A stretch of DNA of 64,000 bases, taken from NCBI RefSeq assembly GCF_004341505.2, contig NZ_SLYP02000001.1, forward strand, positions 3,062,501-3,126,500, in the 5' to 3' direction. The notes under the pieces were generated by a model. It was not told the DNA's origin and made no database searches. It saw only the letters and a program-made list of their open reading frames with translations. This DNA comes from Sphingomonas sp. JUb134 (GTDB lineage Bacteria; Pseudomonadota; Alphaproteobacteria; Sphingomonadales; Sphingomonadaceae). This document shows positions 42,874 through 52,723 of this stretch, piece after piece; the stretch's first letter is position 1, and each line of letters opens with the position of its first letter. Position numbers and translations under genes: made by a program.

Positions 42874-43524
42874 TCAGGCCATCAGCTTGCGGATGAACCC
42901 GATCACGCCCGTCTGGCGGGAACGCTTCAGGCGCTCGGCCGCCAGGATCGTCTGCACCTTGCGGAAGCAGGCCTCGACGTCGTCGTTGACCAGGACATAG
43001 TCATAGCCGTCCCAGTGGCTCACCTCGGCCGCGGCGCGTGCCATGCGGGCGTCGATGATCTCGATCGCGTCGGTGTTGCGGTTGAGCAGGCGCTGGCGCA
43101 GCTCGGCCATCGACGGGGGCAGGATGAACACGCGCACCACGTCGCCGCCGGCAATCTGGAACAGCTGCTGTGCGCCCTGCCAGTCGATGTCGAACAGCAC
43201 GTCCTTGCCGGCCGCAAGCATCGCCTCGACCGGCGCGCGTGGCGTGCCATAGCGCTGGCCGAACACATGCGCCCATTCCAGGAACTCATGCTCGGTCGCC
43301 ATGCGCCGGAATTCTTCCAGGTCGACGAAGTGATAGTCCTTGCCCTCGACCTCGCCCGGCCGCGACGCGCGGGTTGTGGCCGACACCGACATCGACAATC
43401 CCGGCTCGTCGGCGAGCAGCTTGCGCGCGATGGTGGACTTTCCCGCCCCGGAGGGCGAGGAGAGGACAAACAACACGCCACGGCGCTTGAAGCCGTGCGG
43501 ATCGGACTCTGGCGGCAGTTCCAT
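42874..43524 (-). CDS. gmk: Guanylate kinase
   Basis: This is a 216-residue enzyme. The P-loop is LSSPSGAGKSTIARKLL, the GMP-binding region is TTRASRPGEVEGKDYHFV and EFLEWAHVFGQRYGTP, and the lid region includes DIDWQGAQQL. It phosphorylates GMP to GDP with ATP. It is divergent from the DUF2585 gene, 38 bp away. Confidence 0.95.
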   Translation of the reverse strand: MELPPESDPHGFKRRGVLFVLSSPSGAGKSTIARKLLADEPGLSMSVSATTRASRPGEVEGKDYHFVDLEEFRRMATEHEFLEWAHVFGQRYGTPRAPVEAMLAAGKDVLFDIDWQGAQQLFQIAGGDVVRVFILPPSMAELRQRLLNRNTDAIEIIDARMARAAAEVSHWDGYDYVLVNDDVEACFRKVQTILAAERLKRSRQTGVIGFIRKLMA

Positions 43525-43562
43525 GCGCGCTAGTGGCGCGAGGAGGAGCGATACGTCAAGGC

Positions 43563-44150
43563 ATGGCGACCACCTTCCCTACCCGTACTCCGTCCCATTC
43601 TGCCCGCTGGTGGTGGGCGACGCTGGCCATCGTCTCGCTCGCAGCGCTGGTGCTGCTGGCGATGGGTCGCACCCCGATCTGCACCTGCGGTACGGTGAAG
43701 CTCTGGCACGGCACCGTCCAATCGGCGGAAAACAGCCAGCACCTTGCCGACTGGTACAGCCTCAGCCACGTCGTGCACGGGCTGATCTTCTATGGTCTCG
43801 GCTGGCTGGTCCTGCGCCGCCAGCCGTGGCAGCTGCGCCTGGCGTTCGCGACCCTTGTCGAGGCGGCGTGGGAAATATTGGAGAACTCACCGATCATCAT
43901 CGATCGCTATCGCGCGGTGACGATCGCGCTCGGCTATGAAGGCGACAGCGTCGTCAATTCGGTCGCCGACATCGGCTGGATGGTGGTGGGACTCGCCGTT
44001 GCGCGTCGGCTGCCGCCCTGGGCGACCATTGCTCTGGGGATCGCGCTGGAGCTCGTCGCCCTCGCCGCGATCCGCGACAACCTGACGCTCAACGTCTGGA
44101 TGCTGCTCGCGCCCAACGACGCGGTCCGCAGCTGGCAGGCGGGGGCCTGA
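43563..44150 (+). CDS. DUF2585 (UPF0314) membrane protein
   Basis: The 195-residue protein has about five hydrophobic helices. It shows the conserved TPICTCGTVKLWHG, SQHLADWYSLSHVVHG and EAAWEILENSPIIIDRYR segments of DUF2585, with clustered His, Asp and Glu residues that suggest a metal or catalytic site in the membrane. Function is unknown. It faces the small membrane genes on the opposite strand across 17 bp. Confidence 0.8.
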   Translation: MATTFPTRTPSHSARWWWATLAIVSLAALVLLAMGRTPICTCGTVKLWHGTVQSAENSQHLADWYSLSHVVHGLIFYGLGWLVLRRQPWQLRLAFATLVEAAWEILENSPIIIDRYRAVTIALGYEGDSVVNSVADIGWMVVGLAVARRLPPWATIALGIALELVALAAIRDNLTLNVWMLLAPNDAVRSWQAGA

Positions 44151-44167
44151 ACCCCCGCCGCGGCCTC

Positions 44168-44365
44168 TTAGTAGCCCCGACGCGCCTTGCGCCGGTCGTA
44201 CGCCTTCTTGGCGGCATAGCCACCGCCCAGCACCAGGCCAAGCGGCCCCATCCGCCGCAGCGCGCCGCCAACCATATAGCCGAACGCCGCGCCCTTGACG
44301 CCGCCGCTGCCGTCGCGCCGGTCGAGCTCGCGCCCGACCAGCATCCCTACGATCCGTCCGATCAC
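44168..44365 (-). CDS. Small glycine-rich hypothetical protein
   Basis: This 65-residue protein starts with a GTG at 44365 that overlaps the stop of the preceding gene (GTGA). It has a glycine-rich hydrophobic centre (GAAFGYMVGGALRRMGPLGLVLGGGYA) and a basic tail (KKAYDRRKARRGY). It is probably membrane-associated. No family was recognised; coupling to the next small gene suggests a shared role. Confidence 0.6.
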   Translation of the reverse strand: MIGRIVGMLVGRELDRRDGSGGVKGAAFGYMVGGALRRMGPLGLVLGGGYAAKKAYDRRKARRGY

Positions 44366-44577
44366 GCCGTCTTCTCCCGCTGGAACAGTTGTTCGCGCAG
44401 TTGCTCGGCGCCGCGCAGCACCGCCCAACCCACCGCATAGGTGACCACCACCGGCACCACCAGCTTCAGCACATTCGCCGTTACCGCACCGATGATCGCG
44501 CCGTCCGCGGCGCCATCGTCACCGCTCATGCTGTCGATCGCGCCGCCGATCAGCGCGCCTACCGTCGTCGTACCCAT
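44362..44577 (-). CDS. Small glycine-zipper-like membrane protein
   Basis: This 71-residue protein begins MGTTTVGALIGGAIDSMSGDDGAADGAIIGA, with GxxxG-type spacing, followed by one hydrophobic helix (LKLVVPVVVTYAVGWAVL). It is translationally coupled to the 65-residue protein downstream. It resembles glycine-zipper envelope proteins in general form only; no function can be assigned. Confidence 0.6.
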   Translation of the reverse strand: MGTTTVGALIGGAIDSMSGDDGAADGAIIGAVTANVLKLVVPVVVTYAVGWAVLRGAEQLREQLFQREKTA

Positions 44578-44665
44578 GCAAACCTCGCTTTCGTGTCGGG
44601 AGGTAAGCGCGGGAACGGCGCGAGGGTTCCGGAGGCGGCCTACTGCTCGCCCCCTCCCCGTTCGT

Positions 44666-44763
44666 CTCGAGTAGGGATCGAGCTTGTCGAGAGCCCGTAT
44701 CGAGAGAGCCGCGCGCGCTGCCCTCTCGATACGCCGTCTCGACAAGCTCGACGGCTACTCGAG
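44666..44763. repeat. Long-stem inverted repeat downstream of fumC
   Basis: Arms 44666-44706 and 44723-44763 pair over 41 positions except for two symmetric three-base internal loops, with a 16-base apical loop. The arms include TCGAGCTTGTCGAGA, a motif common in intergenic repeats of Sphingomonas and other GC-rich bacteria (recalled, not searched). It lies between the fumC stop and the small membrane genes and may end fumC transcription. Confidence 0.75.
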
Positions 44764-44801
44764 GCAAACGGAGTAGAGAAAATGCAGGTCCTACCCGGCC
44801 C

Positions 44802-46199
<1,398 letters not shown>

Positions 46200-46253
46200 G
46201 GTCCGACAACGCTGGGAGCGGCCGGCTTGTTGCACCGGCCGCGCACCGACGGC

Positions 46254-46739
46254 TTACTTCTTGCGCTTGAAGTCCACGGCGACGACGTTCGACCCGTCCT
46301 CGACCGGCTTTGCCTGCGGGCCGTCGTTCTCGGCCGGATCGTGCGGCTCGGGGCCGCCGTCCGGGCCTTCGGCCGCCTGGAAGCGCAGCTCGAAATTGAC
46401 CGCCGGGTCGTGGAAACCGGTGATCGCCGAGAAGGGGATGATCAGCGTCGACGGGATCTGGTTGAAGCTCAGCCCGACCGAGAATCGCGATGCATCCACC
46501 GTCAGGTCCCAGAAGCGGTGCTGGATGACGATCGTCATCTCGTCCGGGAAGCGCTCGACCAGCCGCTTGGGGATATCGACGCCGGCGGCCTGGGTCTTGA
46601 AGGTGATGTAGAAATGGTGCTCGCCCGGCAGGCCGCCGTTGGAGGCGACTTGCCCCAGCACGCGGCCGACGACGGCGCGCAGGGCATCCTGCACGATCTC
46701 GTCATAAGGGATCAGGCTGTCGGGCACTTGAGCGTTCAT
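46254..46739 (-). CDS. sspB: SspB-like ClpXP adaptor (alphaproteobacterial type)
   Basis: This 161-residue protein has the SspB fold core: [42 protein letters not shown] and [24 protein letters not shown] disordered acidic linker leads to a short C-terminal basic tail ([11 protein letters not shown]), which in known SspB proteins docks on ClpX. It delivers ssrA-tagged and other substrates to ClpXP. It lies upstream of fumC on the same strand and is divergent from hisB. Confidence 0.88.
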   Translation of the reverse strand: MNAQVPDSLIPYDEIVQDALRAVVGRVLGQVASNGGLPGEHHFYITFKTQAAGVDIPKRLVERFPDEMTIVIQHRFWDLTVDASRFSVGLSFNQIPSTLIIPFSAITGFHDPAVNFELRFQAAEGPDGGPEPHDPAENDGPQAKPVEDGSNVVAVDFKRKK

Positions 46740-46819
46740 GCGCCTTGGGTAGCGGGGTTTCGGGTGCGGTCAAGATTCGTTGCGTTGCTTGCGCGACGGG
46801 CGGCGCTATGGGGACGATC

Positions 46820-47407
46820 ATGCGCACTGGCACCATCACCCGCTCGACCAGCGAAACCTCGATCGAGGTGACCGTCAACCTGGACGGGACCGGCGTCTAT
46901 CACGTCCAGACCGGGGTCGGCTTCTTCGACCACATGCTGGAGCAGCTGTCGCGGCATTCGCTGATCGACCTGACCGTCCGAACGAAGGGCGATCTGCACA
47001 TCGATGCGCACCACACGGTCGAGGATACCGGCATTGCCATCGGCCAGGCGTTCGCCCAGGCGCTCGGCGACAAGCGCGGCATCCGCCGCTACGGCGAGGC
47101 GCTGTCGCCGATGGACGAGACGCTGACCCGAGTCGCGCTCGACATCTCCGGCCGCCCCTGGCTGGTGTGGAAGTCGCGCTTCACCCAGGCGCAGCTCGGC
47201 ACGATGGATACCGAGATGTTCGAGCATTTCTGCCACAGCTTCGCGCAGGCGGCCGGCATCACGCTCCACGTCGAGACGCTCTACGGCACCAACAACCACC
47301 ACATCGCCGAAAGCATCTTCAAGGGGCTCGCGCGCGCGCTTCGCACCGCGACCGAGATCGACCCGCGCAAGGCCGATGCCGTGCCGTCGACCAAGGGTGT
47401 CCTGTGA
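46820..47407 (+). CDS. hisB: Imidazoleglycerol-phosphate dehydratase
   Basis: This is a 195-residue HisB of the single-function type. Metal-binding motifs are [23 protein letters not shown] and [10 protein letters not shown] with [13 protein letters not shown]. It catalyses the dehydration step of histidine synthesis. The ATG at 46820 gives the usual MRTGTITR start; an ATG four codons upstream is possible. It opens the his operon and its stop overlaps the next start. Confidence 0.94.
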   Translation: MRTGTITRSTSETSIEVTVNLDGTGVYHVQTGVGFFDHMLEQLSRHSLIDLTVRTKGDLHIDAHHTVEDTGIAIGQAFAQALGDKRGIRRYGEALSPMDETLTRVALDISGRPWLVWKSRFTQAQLGTMDTEMFEHFCHSFAQAAGITLHVETLYGTNNHHIAESIFKGLARALRTATEIDPRKADAVPSTKGVL

Positions 47408-47715
47408 GCGTCGCCCGCCCCAACCAGCCGCTCAGCCTCGCGCTGCTCACCTATGTAAAGCCGATCGCGGAGATCGACGCGCTGCGCCCGCGCCACCTGG
47501 AGTGGATCAGCGCGCGTATCGACGCGGGCGAGGTGCTGCTTGCCGGCCGCCGCGCGTCGGCGACGGGCGGCGTGATGCTGTACCGGGGTGAGGCGGAGGC
47601 CGTGGAGGCGATCGCCCGCACCGATCCCTACATCACCGAGGGTGCCGCCACGCTGGAAGTCGTCGGCTTCACCGCCGCCATCGCGAGCGCCGAGATCGGC
47701 GCGCTGCTCGCATGA
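47404..47715 (+). CDS. YciI-family protein within the his operon
   Basis: This 103-residue protein has the YciI pattern: [41 protein letters not shown], with the conserved His, and the C-terminal [14 protein letters not shown]. The fold is dimeric ferredoxin-like. No histidine-biosynthetic role is known for it. A GTG start overlaps the hisB stop (GTGA) and its own stop overlaps the hisH start (ATGA), so it is tightly cotranslated with the his genes. Confidence 0.8.
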   Translation: MSVARPNQPLSLALLTYVKPIAEIDALRPRHLEWISARIDAGEVLLAGRRASATGGVMLYRGEAEAVEAIARTDPYITEGAATLEVVGFTAAIASAEIGALLA

Positions 47716-48314
47716 CGCTGGCGCTGATCGACTATGGCGCGGGCAACCTCCACTCGGTCGCCAATGCGCTCAAAGCCGCCGGCGTCGCCGACATGGCGAT
47801 CACCGCCGATGCGGAGGTGGTGCGCCGCGCCGACCGCATCGTCCTGCCGGGCGTCGGCGCCTTTCGCGCCTGCATCGACGGGCTCGCCGCCTTACCGGGC
47901 ATGATCGAGGCGATGGAGGAGCGCGCGCTGCACGGCGGTGTGCCGTTCCTGGGCGTGTGCGTCGGCATGCAGCTGATGGCGAGCGAGGGCGAGGAGTTCG
48001 GCACCCACGCCGGCCTCGGCTGGCTCCCCGGCACCGTCCGCAAGCTGGAAGCGTCGCCGGAAGCACGCGTCCCGCACATGGGCTGGAACGACGTGGTGCC
48101 TCTGGGCGAGCACCCGATCGTCCATCCCGGCGAGGCCTATTTCCTGCACAGCTATGCCTTCGAGGGCGACGGCGTCCTCGCCACCACCACCCATGGGCAG
48201 CCGGTGACCGCGGCGATCGGCCGCGACAATCTGCTCGGCGTCCAGTTCCACCCCGAAAAGAGCCAGCGCTACGGCATCGCGCTGCTGGAGAGATTCCTCG
48301 CATGGCAACCGTGA
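47712..48314 (+). CDS. hisH: Imidazole glycerol phosphate synthase, glutaminase subunit
   Basis: This is a 200-residue class I glutamine amidotransferase. The catalytic Cys is in FLGVCVGMQLMA and the His-Glu pair in VQFHPEKSQRYG. IDYGAGNLHSVANAL is the usual start. It supplies ammonia to HisF. The last 13 bases overlap hisA. Confidence 0.95.
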   Translation: MTLALIDYGAGNLHSVANALKAAGVADMAITADAEVVRRADRIVLPGVGAFRACIDGLAALPGMIEAMEERALHGGVPFLGVCVGMQLMASEGEEFGTHAGLGWLPGTVRKLEASPEARVPHMGWNDVVPLGEHPIVHPGEAYFLHSYAFEGDGVLATTTHGQPVTAAIGRDNLLGVQFHPEKSQRYGIALLERFLAWQP

Positions 48315-49039
48315 CCGACCGGCTGATCGTCTTCCCCGCGATCGATCTCAAGGGCGGCCAGGTCGTCCGGCTAGCCGAAGGCGACATGGACCGCGCCACC
48401 GTCTACGGCGACGATCCCGCCGCGCAGGCCCGCGCCTTTGCCGATGCCGGCGCCGACCATCTCCACGTCGTCGACCTGGACGGCGCCTTTGCCGGTGACT
48501 CGGTCAACGGCGATGCGGTCGCGAGCGTCGTGCGCGCCTTCCCCGGCCGCGTGCAGCTGGGCGGCGGCATCCGCACCCGCGCCGCGATCGACCGCTGGCT
48601 GGACCTCGGCGTCGCCCGCGTCGTCATCGGCACCGCCGCGCTGGAGAACCCGGATCTCGTCCGAGGCGCCGCCCGCGACCTCCCCGGCCGTATTGTCGTG
48701 GCAGTGGATGCGCGGGACGGACTCGTCGCGACCCGCGGCTGGGCCGACGTGTCGACCGTCACCGTCGCCGACCTCGCCCGCCGCTTCGAGGACGCCGGTG
48801 TCGCCGCGCTGCTCTTCACCGACGTCGGTCGCGACGGGCTGCTCAAGGGCTGCAACGTCGCCGCCACCGCCGCGCTCGCGGCCGAAGCCGGCATCCCGGT
48901 GATCGCCAGCGGCGGCGTTGCCGGCATCGACGATATTCACCAGCTGCGCGGCAAGCCCGGCATCGAGGGCGTCATCACCGGCCGCGCGCTTTACGACGGC
49001 CGCCTCGACCTCGCCGAGGCGCTGCGGGTCGCCGCATGA
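48302..49039 (+). CDS. hisA: Phosphoribosylformimino-5-aminoimidazole carboxamide ribotide isomerase
   Basis: This is a 245-residue TIM barrel. [19 protein letters not shown] holds the first catalytic Asp; [14 protein letters not shown] holds the second region; [13 protein letters not shown] and [11 protein letters not shown] bind phosphate. The ATG at 48302 overlaps the end of hisH by 13 bases. It carries out the Amadori rearrangement before the HisH-HisF step. Confidence 0.94.
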   Translation: MATVTDRLIVFPAIDLKGGQVVRLAEGDMDRATVYGDDPAAQARAFADAGADHLHVVDLDGAFAGDSVNGDAVASVVRAFPGRVQLGGGIRTRAAIDRWLDLGVARVVIGTAALENPDLVRGAARDLPGRIVVAVDARDGLVATRGWADVSTVTVADLARRFEDAGVAALLFTDVGRDGLLKGCNVAATAALAAEAGIPVIASGGVAGIDDIHQLRGKPGIEGVITGRALYDGRLDLAEALRVAA

Positions 49040-49803
49040 GCGTCCGCGTCCGCATCATCCCCTGCCTCGACGTCCACGCCGGGCGGGTGGTCAAGGGCGT
49101 CAACTTCGTCGACCTGCGCGACGCCGGCGACCCGGTCGAACAGGCCCGCGCCTATGACCTCGCCGGTGCCGACGAGCTCTGCTTCCTCGACATCGGCGCC
49201 AGCCACGAGGGCCGCGACACCATCGTCGAAGTGGTCCGCCGCACCGCCGAGGTGTGCTTCATGCCGCTGACGGTGGGCGGCGGCGTTCGCTCGGCCGCCG
49301 ACGCCCGCGCGCTGCTGCTCGCCGGCGCGGACAAGGTCGCGGTCAATTCCGCCGCCGTCGCCCGGCCGGAAGTGGTGGCCGAGATCGCCGACCGGTTCGG
49401 CAGCCAGTGCGTCACCGCCTCGATCGACGCGCGCCAGGTCGAGCCCGGCCGCTGGGAAGTCTTCACCCACGGCGGCCGTCGCGCAACCGGCATCGACGCG
49501 CTGGAGCACGCCGCCCGCCTGGCCGATCTCGGTGCGGGCGAGCTGCTGGTGACCTCGATGGACCGCGACGGCACCCGCGACGGCTACGACCTCGCCCTCA
49601 CCCGCGCGATCGCGGACGCGAGCGACGTGCCGGTGGTGGCGTCCGGCGGCGTCGGCAAGCTGGACGACCTGGTCGCCGGCGTGGTCGAAGGCCATGCGAG
49701 CGCCGTGCTCGCCGCCTCGATCTTCCACTTCGGCGAAGCCAGCATCGCCGGCGCGCGGGCGGCCCTTGCCGCTGCCGGCGTTGCCGTGCGCGGGACGCAC
49801 TAG
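49036..49803 (+). CDS. hisF: Imidazole glycerol phosphate synthase, cyclase subunit
   Basis: This is a 255-residue TIM barrel. [19 protein letters not shown] holds the first catalytic Asp, [12 protein letters not shown] the second, and [13 protein letters not shown] and [12 protein letters not shown] bind phosphate. It closes the imidazole ring with ammonia from HisH. The ATG overlaps the hisA stop. A two-hairpin repeat and a small gene separate it from hisE. Confidence 0.95.
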   Translation: MSVRVRIIPCLDVHAGRVVKGVNFVDLRDAGDPVEQARAYDLAGADELCFLDIGASHEGRDTIVEVVRRTAEVCFMPLTVGGGVRSAADARALLLAGADKVAVNSAAVARPEVVAEIADRFGSQCVTASIDARQVEPGRWEVFTHGGRRATGIDALEHAARLADLGAGELLVTSMDRDGTRDGYDLALTRAIADASDVPVVASGGVGKLDDLVAGVVEGHASAVLAASIFHFGEASIAGARAALAAAGVAVRGTH

Positions 49804-49868
49804 TCCCGCTTCGAGCGCGCATACCCCGATGCGGGCGCCCGCGAGTCCCGCAACGTGCCCCACATCCG

Positions 49869-49955
49869 TATCCCCGCGCAGGCGGGGATCCAGGGTCCAG
49901 CAGAGCAACGGCTGTCAGCGCGTGGCACCCTGGGCTCCTGCCTTCGCAGGAGCAC
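49869..49955 (+). repeat. Two-hairpin REP-like element, copy C
   Basis: Hairpin 1 has ATCCCCGC (49870-49877) and GCGGGGAT (49882-49889). Hairpin 2 has GCTCCTGC (49934-49941) and GCAGGAGC (49946-49953). The linker contains CAGAGCAACGG. It lies inside the his operon, between hisF and hisE, unlike copies A and B, which separate convergent genes. Confidence 0.8.
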
Positions 49956-50060
49956 GGCAGATGTGCCGCGAACGGTACATCGTACCCGGGCGAAGGTCGG
50001 GGTACGGGAAAGAAGTCGGAGGCCCTTCAGCTCCGCCCCACCCTCCTCTAGAACGCAACC

Positions 50061-50240
50061 ATGCGCTTCACCCCGCTCCTCCTCCTCATGCCCCTGCCCG
50101 CCCTCGCTGCCCACACCGGCGTCGCGGCAGAGCGCACCGGCTTCGCGCCATCCGACGTGGCGCTGTTCCTGGTCGCCGCCGCCGGCCTCTGGATCGCGCG
50201 CCGCGCCCTGCGCGCGCGTCGCAGGCCGCCGCGGGATTGA
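50061..50240 (+). CDS. Small exported or membrane protein between hisF and hisE
   Basis: An open frame of 59 codons starts at ATG 50061. It has a signal-like N-terminus (PLLLLMPLPALA), a short polar stretch, a hydrophobic helix (DVALFLVAAAGLWIA) and a run of arginines at the end. A helix followed by an arginine cluster resembles the tail of sorting-signal proteins in general, but no PEP or LPXTG-type motif is present. No strong ribosome site was seen. The gene is plausible but not proven. Confidence 0.45.
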   Translation: MRFTPLLLLMPLPALAAHTGVAAERTGFAPSDVALFLVAAAGLWIARRALRARRRPPRD

Positions 50241-50271
50241 CTTGGGCGCGGCGCACGGGAAAGCGGGCGCG

Positions 50272-50595
50272 ATGGCAGACACCGACCCGCTCGACCAGCT
50301 CCAGGCCGTGATCCGCACCCGTCTGGGCGGCGATCCTGCGACCTCCTATGTCGCCAAGCTCCACAGCCGCGGCCGCGCCAAGATCGCCCAGAAGGTTGGC
50401 GAGGAGGCGGTGGAGACGGTGATCGCGGCCATCGCCGACGATCGCGAGGGACTGGTGTCCGAGTCCGCCGACCTCCTCTTCCACCTGCTGGTGCTGCTCG
50501 CCGAGGCCGGCCTGTCGCTCGACGACGTGCGCGCCGAACTCCACCGGCGCGAAGGGCTGTCGGGCATTGCCGAAAAGGCCGCCCGCCCCCGCTGA
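50272..50595 (+). CDS. hisE: Phosphoribosyl-ATP pyrophosphatase
   Basis: This is a 107-residue all-helical MazG-like enzyme. KIAQKVGEEAVETVIAAIA and SESADLLFHLLVLLAE contain the metal-binding EExxE and ExxD pattern. It removes pyrophosphate from phosphoribosyl-ATP in the second step of histidine synthesis. It lies 30 bp downstream of the small gene and 17 bp upstream of the HIT gene. Confidence 0.93.
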   Translation: MADTDPLDQLQAVIRTRLGGDPATSYVAKLHSRGRAKIAQKVGEEAVETVIAAIADDREGLVSESADLLFHLLVLLAEAGLSLDDVRAELHRREGLSGIAEKAARPR

Positions 50596-50612
50596 CGCGC
50601 AAAGGACCTTCC

Positions 50613-50990
50613 ATGCCGATCGACGCCACGCTTCCCTACGACGACAGCAACATCTTCGCGCGGATCCTGCGCGGCGAGATCCCGGCCAAGCGCGTCTACG
50701 AGGACGACTACGCCCTCGCCTTCCACGACATCGCGCCGCAGGCGCCCACCCATGTGCTGGTGATCCCCAAGGGCGCCTATGTCTCGTGGGACGATTTCAG
50801 TGCCCGCGCACCCGATGCCGAGATCGCCGGCTTCGTCCGCGCGGTCGGCCATGTCGCGCGCGAGCACGGGCTGGTGGCGCCTGGCTACCGCCTGCTCGCC
50901 AACGTCGGCGGCCACGGCGGGCAGGAAGTGCCGCACCTCCACGTTCATCTGTTCGGCGGCCAGCCGCTCGGGCCGATGCTGGCGCGTTGA
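50613..50990 (+). CDS. HIT-family (HinT-like) nucleotide-binding protein
   Basis: This is a 125-residue protein with the histidine triad PHLHVHLFGG near residue 107 and the N-terminal FARILRGEIPAKRVYEDD. HinT proteins hydrolyse adenosine phosphoramidates. Its place after hisE is common in alphaproteobacteria (recalled). Confidence 0.9.
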   Translation: MPIDATLPYDDSNIFARILRGEIPAKRVYEDDYALAFHDIAPQAPTHVLVIPKGAYVSWDDFSARAPDAEIAGFVRAVGHVAREHGLVAPGYRLLANVGGHGGQEVPHLHVHLFGGQPLGPMLAR

Positions 50991-51095
50991 GCAAGCCCCT
51001 GCGCCACCACAGGGATTCGCCTTGCGCGCACTGGATTTAGCTTTACGCTCCACACTTTCGCGGCTGCGAAACGAACCGGTTCAGGGGAAAACCGC

Positions 51096-52649
51096 ATGAT
51101 CTTCGGGCGCGTCAAACCACTCGACGCCATTCTAGCGACTGCCGAGAAAAAGTCGCTCCATCGCTCGCTCGGCGCGCTGCAGCTCACGCTGCTCGGCGTC
51201 GGCGCCATCATCGGCACGGGTATCTTCGTGCTCACCGCAGAGGCCGCGCAGAAGGCCGGGCCCGGCATGATGATCTCCTTCGTCATCGCCGGCGCGGTCT
51301 GCGCCGTCGCCGCACTCTGCTATTCCGAGCTCGCCTCGATGGTGCCGGTCTCCGGCTCCGCCTACACCTACACCTATGCCGTGATGGGCGAATTGCTCGC
51401 CTGGATGGTCGGCTGGGCGCTGATCCTCGAATATGCGGTGGCGGCCTCGGCCGTGTCGGTCGGCTGGTCCGGCTATTTCGTCGGCCAGCTGGGGGGCTGG
51501 TTCGGCATCACCCTGCCGCAAGAGATCATCGCCGGCCCCTATGCTGGCGGCATCATCAACCTGCCCGCGGTCGTGATCGCGCTGCTGATCACCGGCCTCC
51601 TGGTCGTCGGCACCAGCGAGAGCGCAAAGGTCAATGCGGTGCTGGTCGCGATCAAGGTGACGGCGCTCACCGCCTTCATCATCCTCTCGCTTCCCGTCAT
51701 GCAGATGGAGAACTTCGAGCCGTTCATGCCGCAGGGCTGGGGCGATGGCTCGGGCGCAGGCGTGATCGGCGCCGCCGCCTCGATCTTCTTCGCCTATGTG
51801 GGCTTCGACGCGGTTTCCACCGCGGCCGAGGAGACCAAGAACCCGCAGCGCAACGTGCCGATCGGCCTGATCGGCAGCCTCGCGATCTGCACCGTCTTCT
51901 ACATGCTGGTGGCCGCCGGCGCGATCGGCTCGCCGATCGGTTCGCAGCCGGTGACCGGCGCCGACGGCAGCTGGCTGGCTCCGGGCTCGACCGAGCTTGC
52001 CCAGCGCTGCGCCGCGATCAGCGCGGCTGCTGCCGAGCCGCTGTCCTGCTCCAAGGAAGCGCTCGCCCACGTCCTGCGCCAGATCGGCTACCTCAACGTC
52101 GGCAACCTGATCGGCCTCGCCGCCTTCCTGGCACTGCCGTCGGTGATCCTGGTCATGATCTATGGCCAGACGCGCATGTTCTTCGTGATGGCCCGCGACG
52201 GCCTCCTTCCGGAGAAGCTGTCGACGATCCACCCGAAGTGGAAGACGCCGCACGTCATCACCATCATCACCGGCCTGGGCGTCACCTTCGCAGCCGCCTT
52301 CCTGCCGGTCGGCAAGCTCGCCGACATCGCCAATGCCGGCACGCTGTTCGCCTTCTTCATGGTGGCGATCGCGGTGATGCGCCTGCGCAAGACGGAGCCG
52401 ACCCGCCGCCGCCCGTTCCGGGCTCCGCTGCTCTTCGTGGTGGCGCCGCTCACCATGATCGGCTGCGTGGTGCTCTACTGGTTCCTGCCGCCGGATGCGA
52501 AGCTGGTGCTGCCGGGCTGGGGCGCGATCGGCCTGGTGCTCTACTTCGCCTATGGCTTCCGCAAGAGCCATCTGGGCCGCGGGTTGGTCGATGTGCCCGA
52601 GCACACCGCCTATGAGGAGGTCGACCCTCCCGTCCCCGGCACCCGCTGA
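51096..52649 (+). CDS. APC-family amino-acid permease (CAT-like)
   Basis: This is a 517-residue protein with about 12 hydrophobic helices. The conserved first helix GVGAIIGTGIFVLTA, the SGSAYTYTYAVMGE loop, FFAYVGFDAVSTAAEETKNPQRN and PKWKTPHVITIITG are those of cationic/neutral amino-acid permeases. It imports amino acids with protons; the substrate is unknown. A strong bidirectional terminator follows. Confidence 0.88.
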   Translation: MIFGRVKPLDAILATAEKKSLHRSLGALQLTLLGVGAIIGTGIFVLTAEAAQKAGPGMMISFVIAGAVCAVAALCYSELASMVPVSGSAYTYTYAVMGELLAWMVGWALILEYAVAASAVSVGWSGYFVGQLGGWFGITLPQEIIAGPYAGGIINLPAVVIALLITGLLVVGTSESAKVNAVLVAIKVTALTAFIILSLPVMQMENFEPFMPQGWGDGSGAGVIGAAASIFFAYVGFDAVSTAAEETKNPQRNVPIGLIGSLAICTVFYMLVAAGAIGSPIGSQPVTGADGSWLAPGSTELAQRCAAISAAAAEPLSCSKEALAHVLRQIGYLNVGNLIGLAAFLALPSVILVMIYGQTRMFFVMARDGLLPEKLSTIHPKWKTPHVITIITGLGVTFAAAFLPVGKLADIANAGTLFAFFMVAIAVMRLRKTEPTRRRPFRAPLLFVVAPLTMIGCVVLYWFLPPDAKLVLPGWGAIGLVLYFAYGFRKSHLGRGLVDVPEHTAYEEVDPPVPGTR

Positions 52650-52663
52650 GGCCAGAAACAAGA

Positions 52664-52698
52664 AGGGCCGGAGGATCGCTCCTCCGGCCCTTTCTTTT
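52664..52698. terminator. Bidirectional terminator between the permease and PfkB-kinase genes
   Basis: AGGGCCGGAGG (52664-52674) and CCTCCGGCCCT (52681-52691) form a perfect 11-bp stem with a six-base loop, followed by TTCTTTTTG on the plus strand and preceded by an A-rich stretch on the minus strand. Confidence 0.88.
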
Positions 52699-52723
52699 TG
52701 CCTCTGCGACGGGAGCCGCTGGA

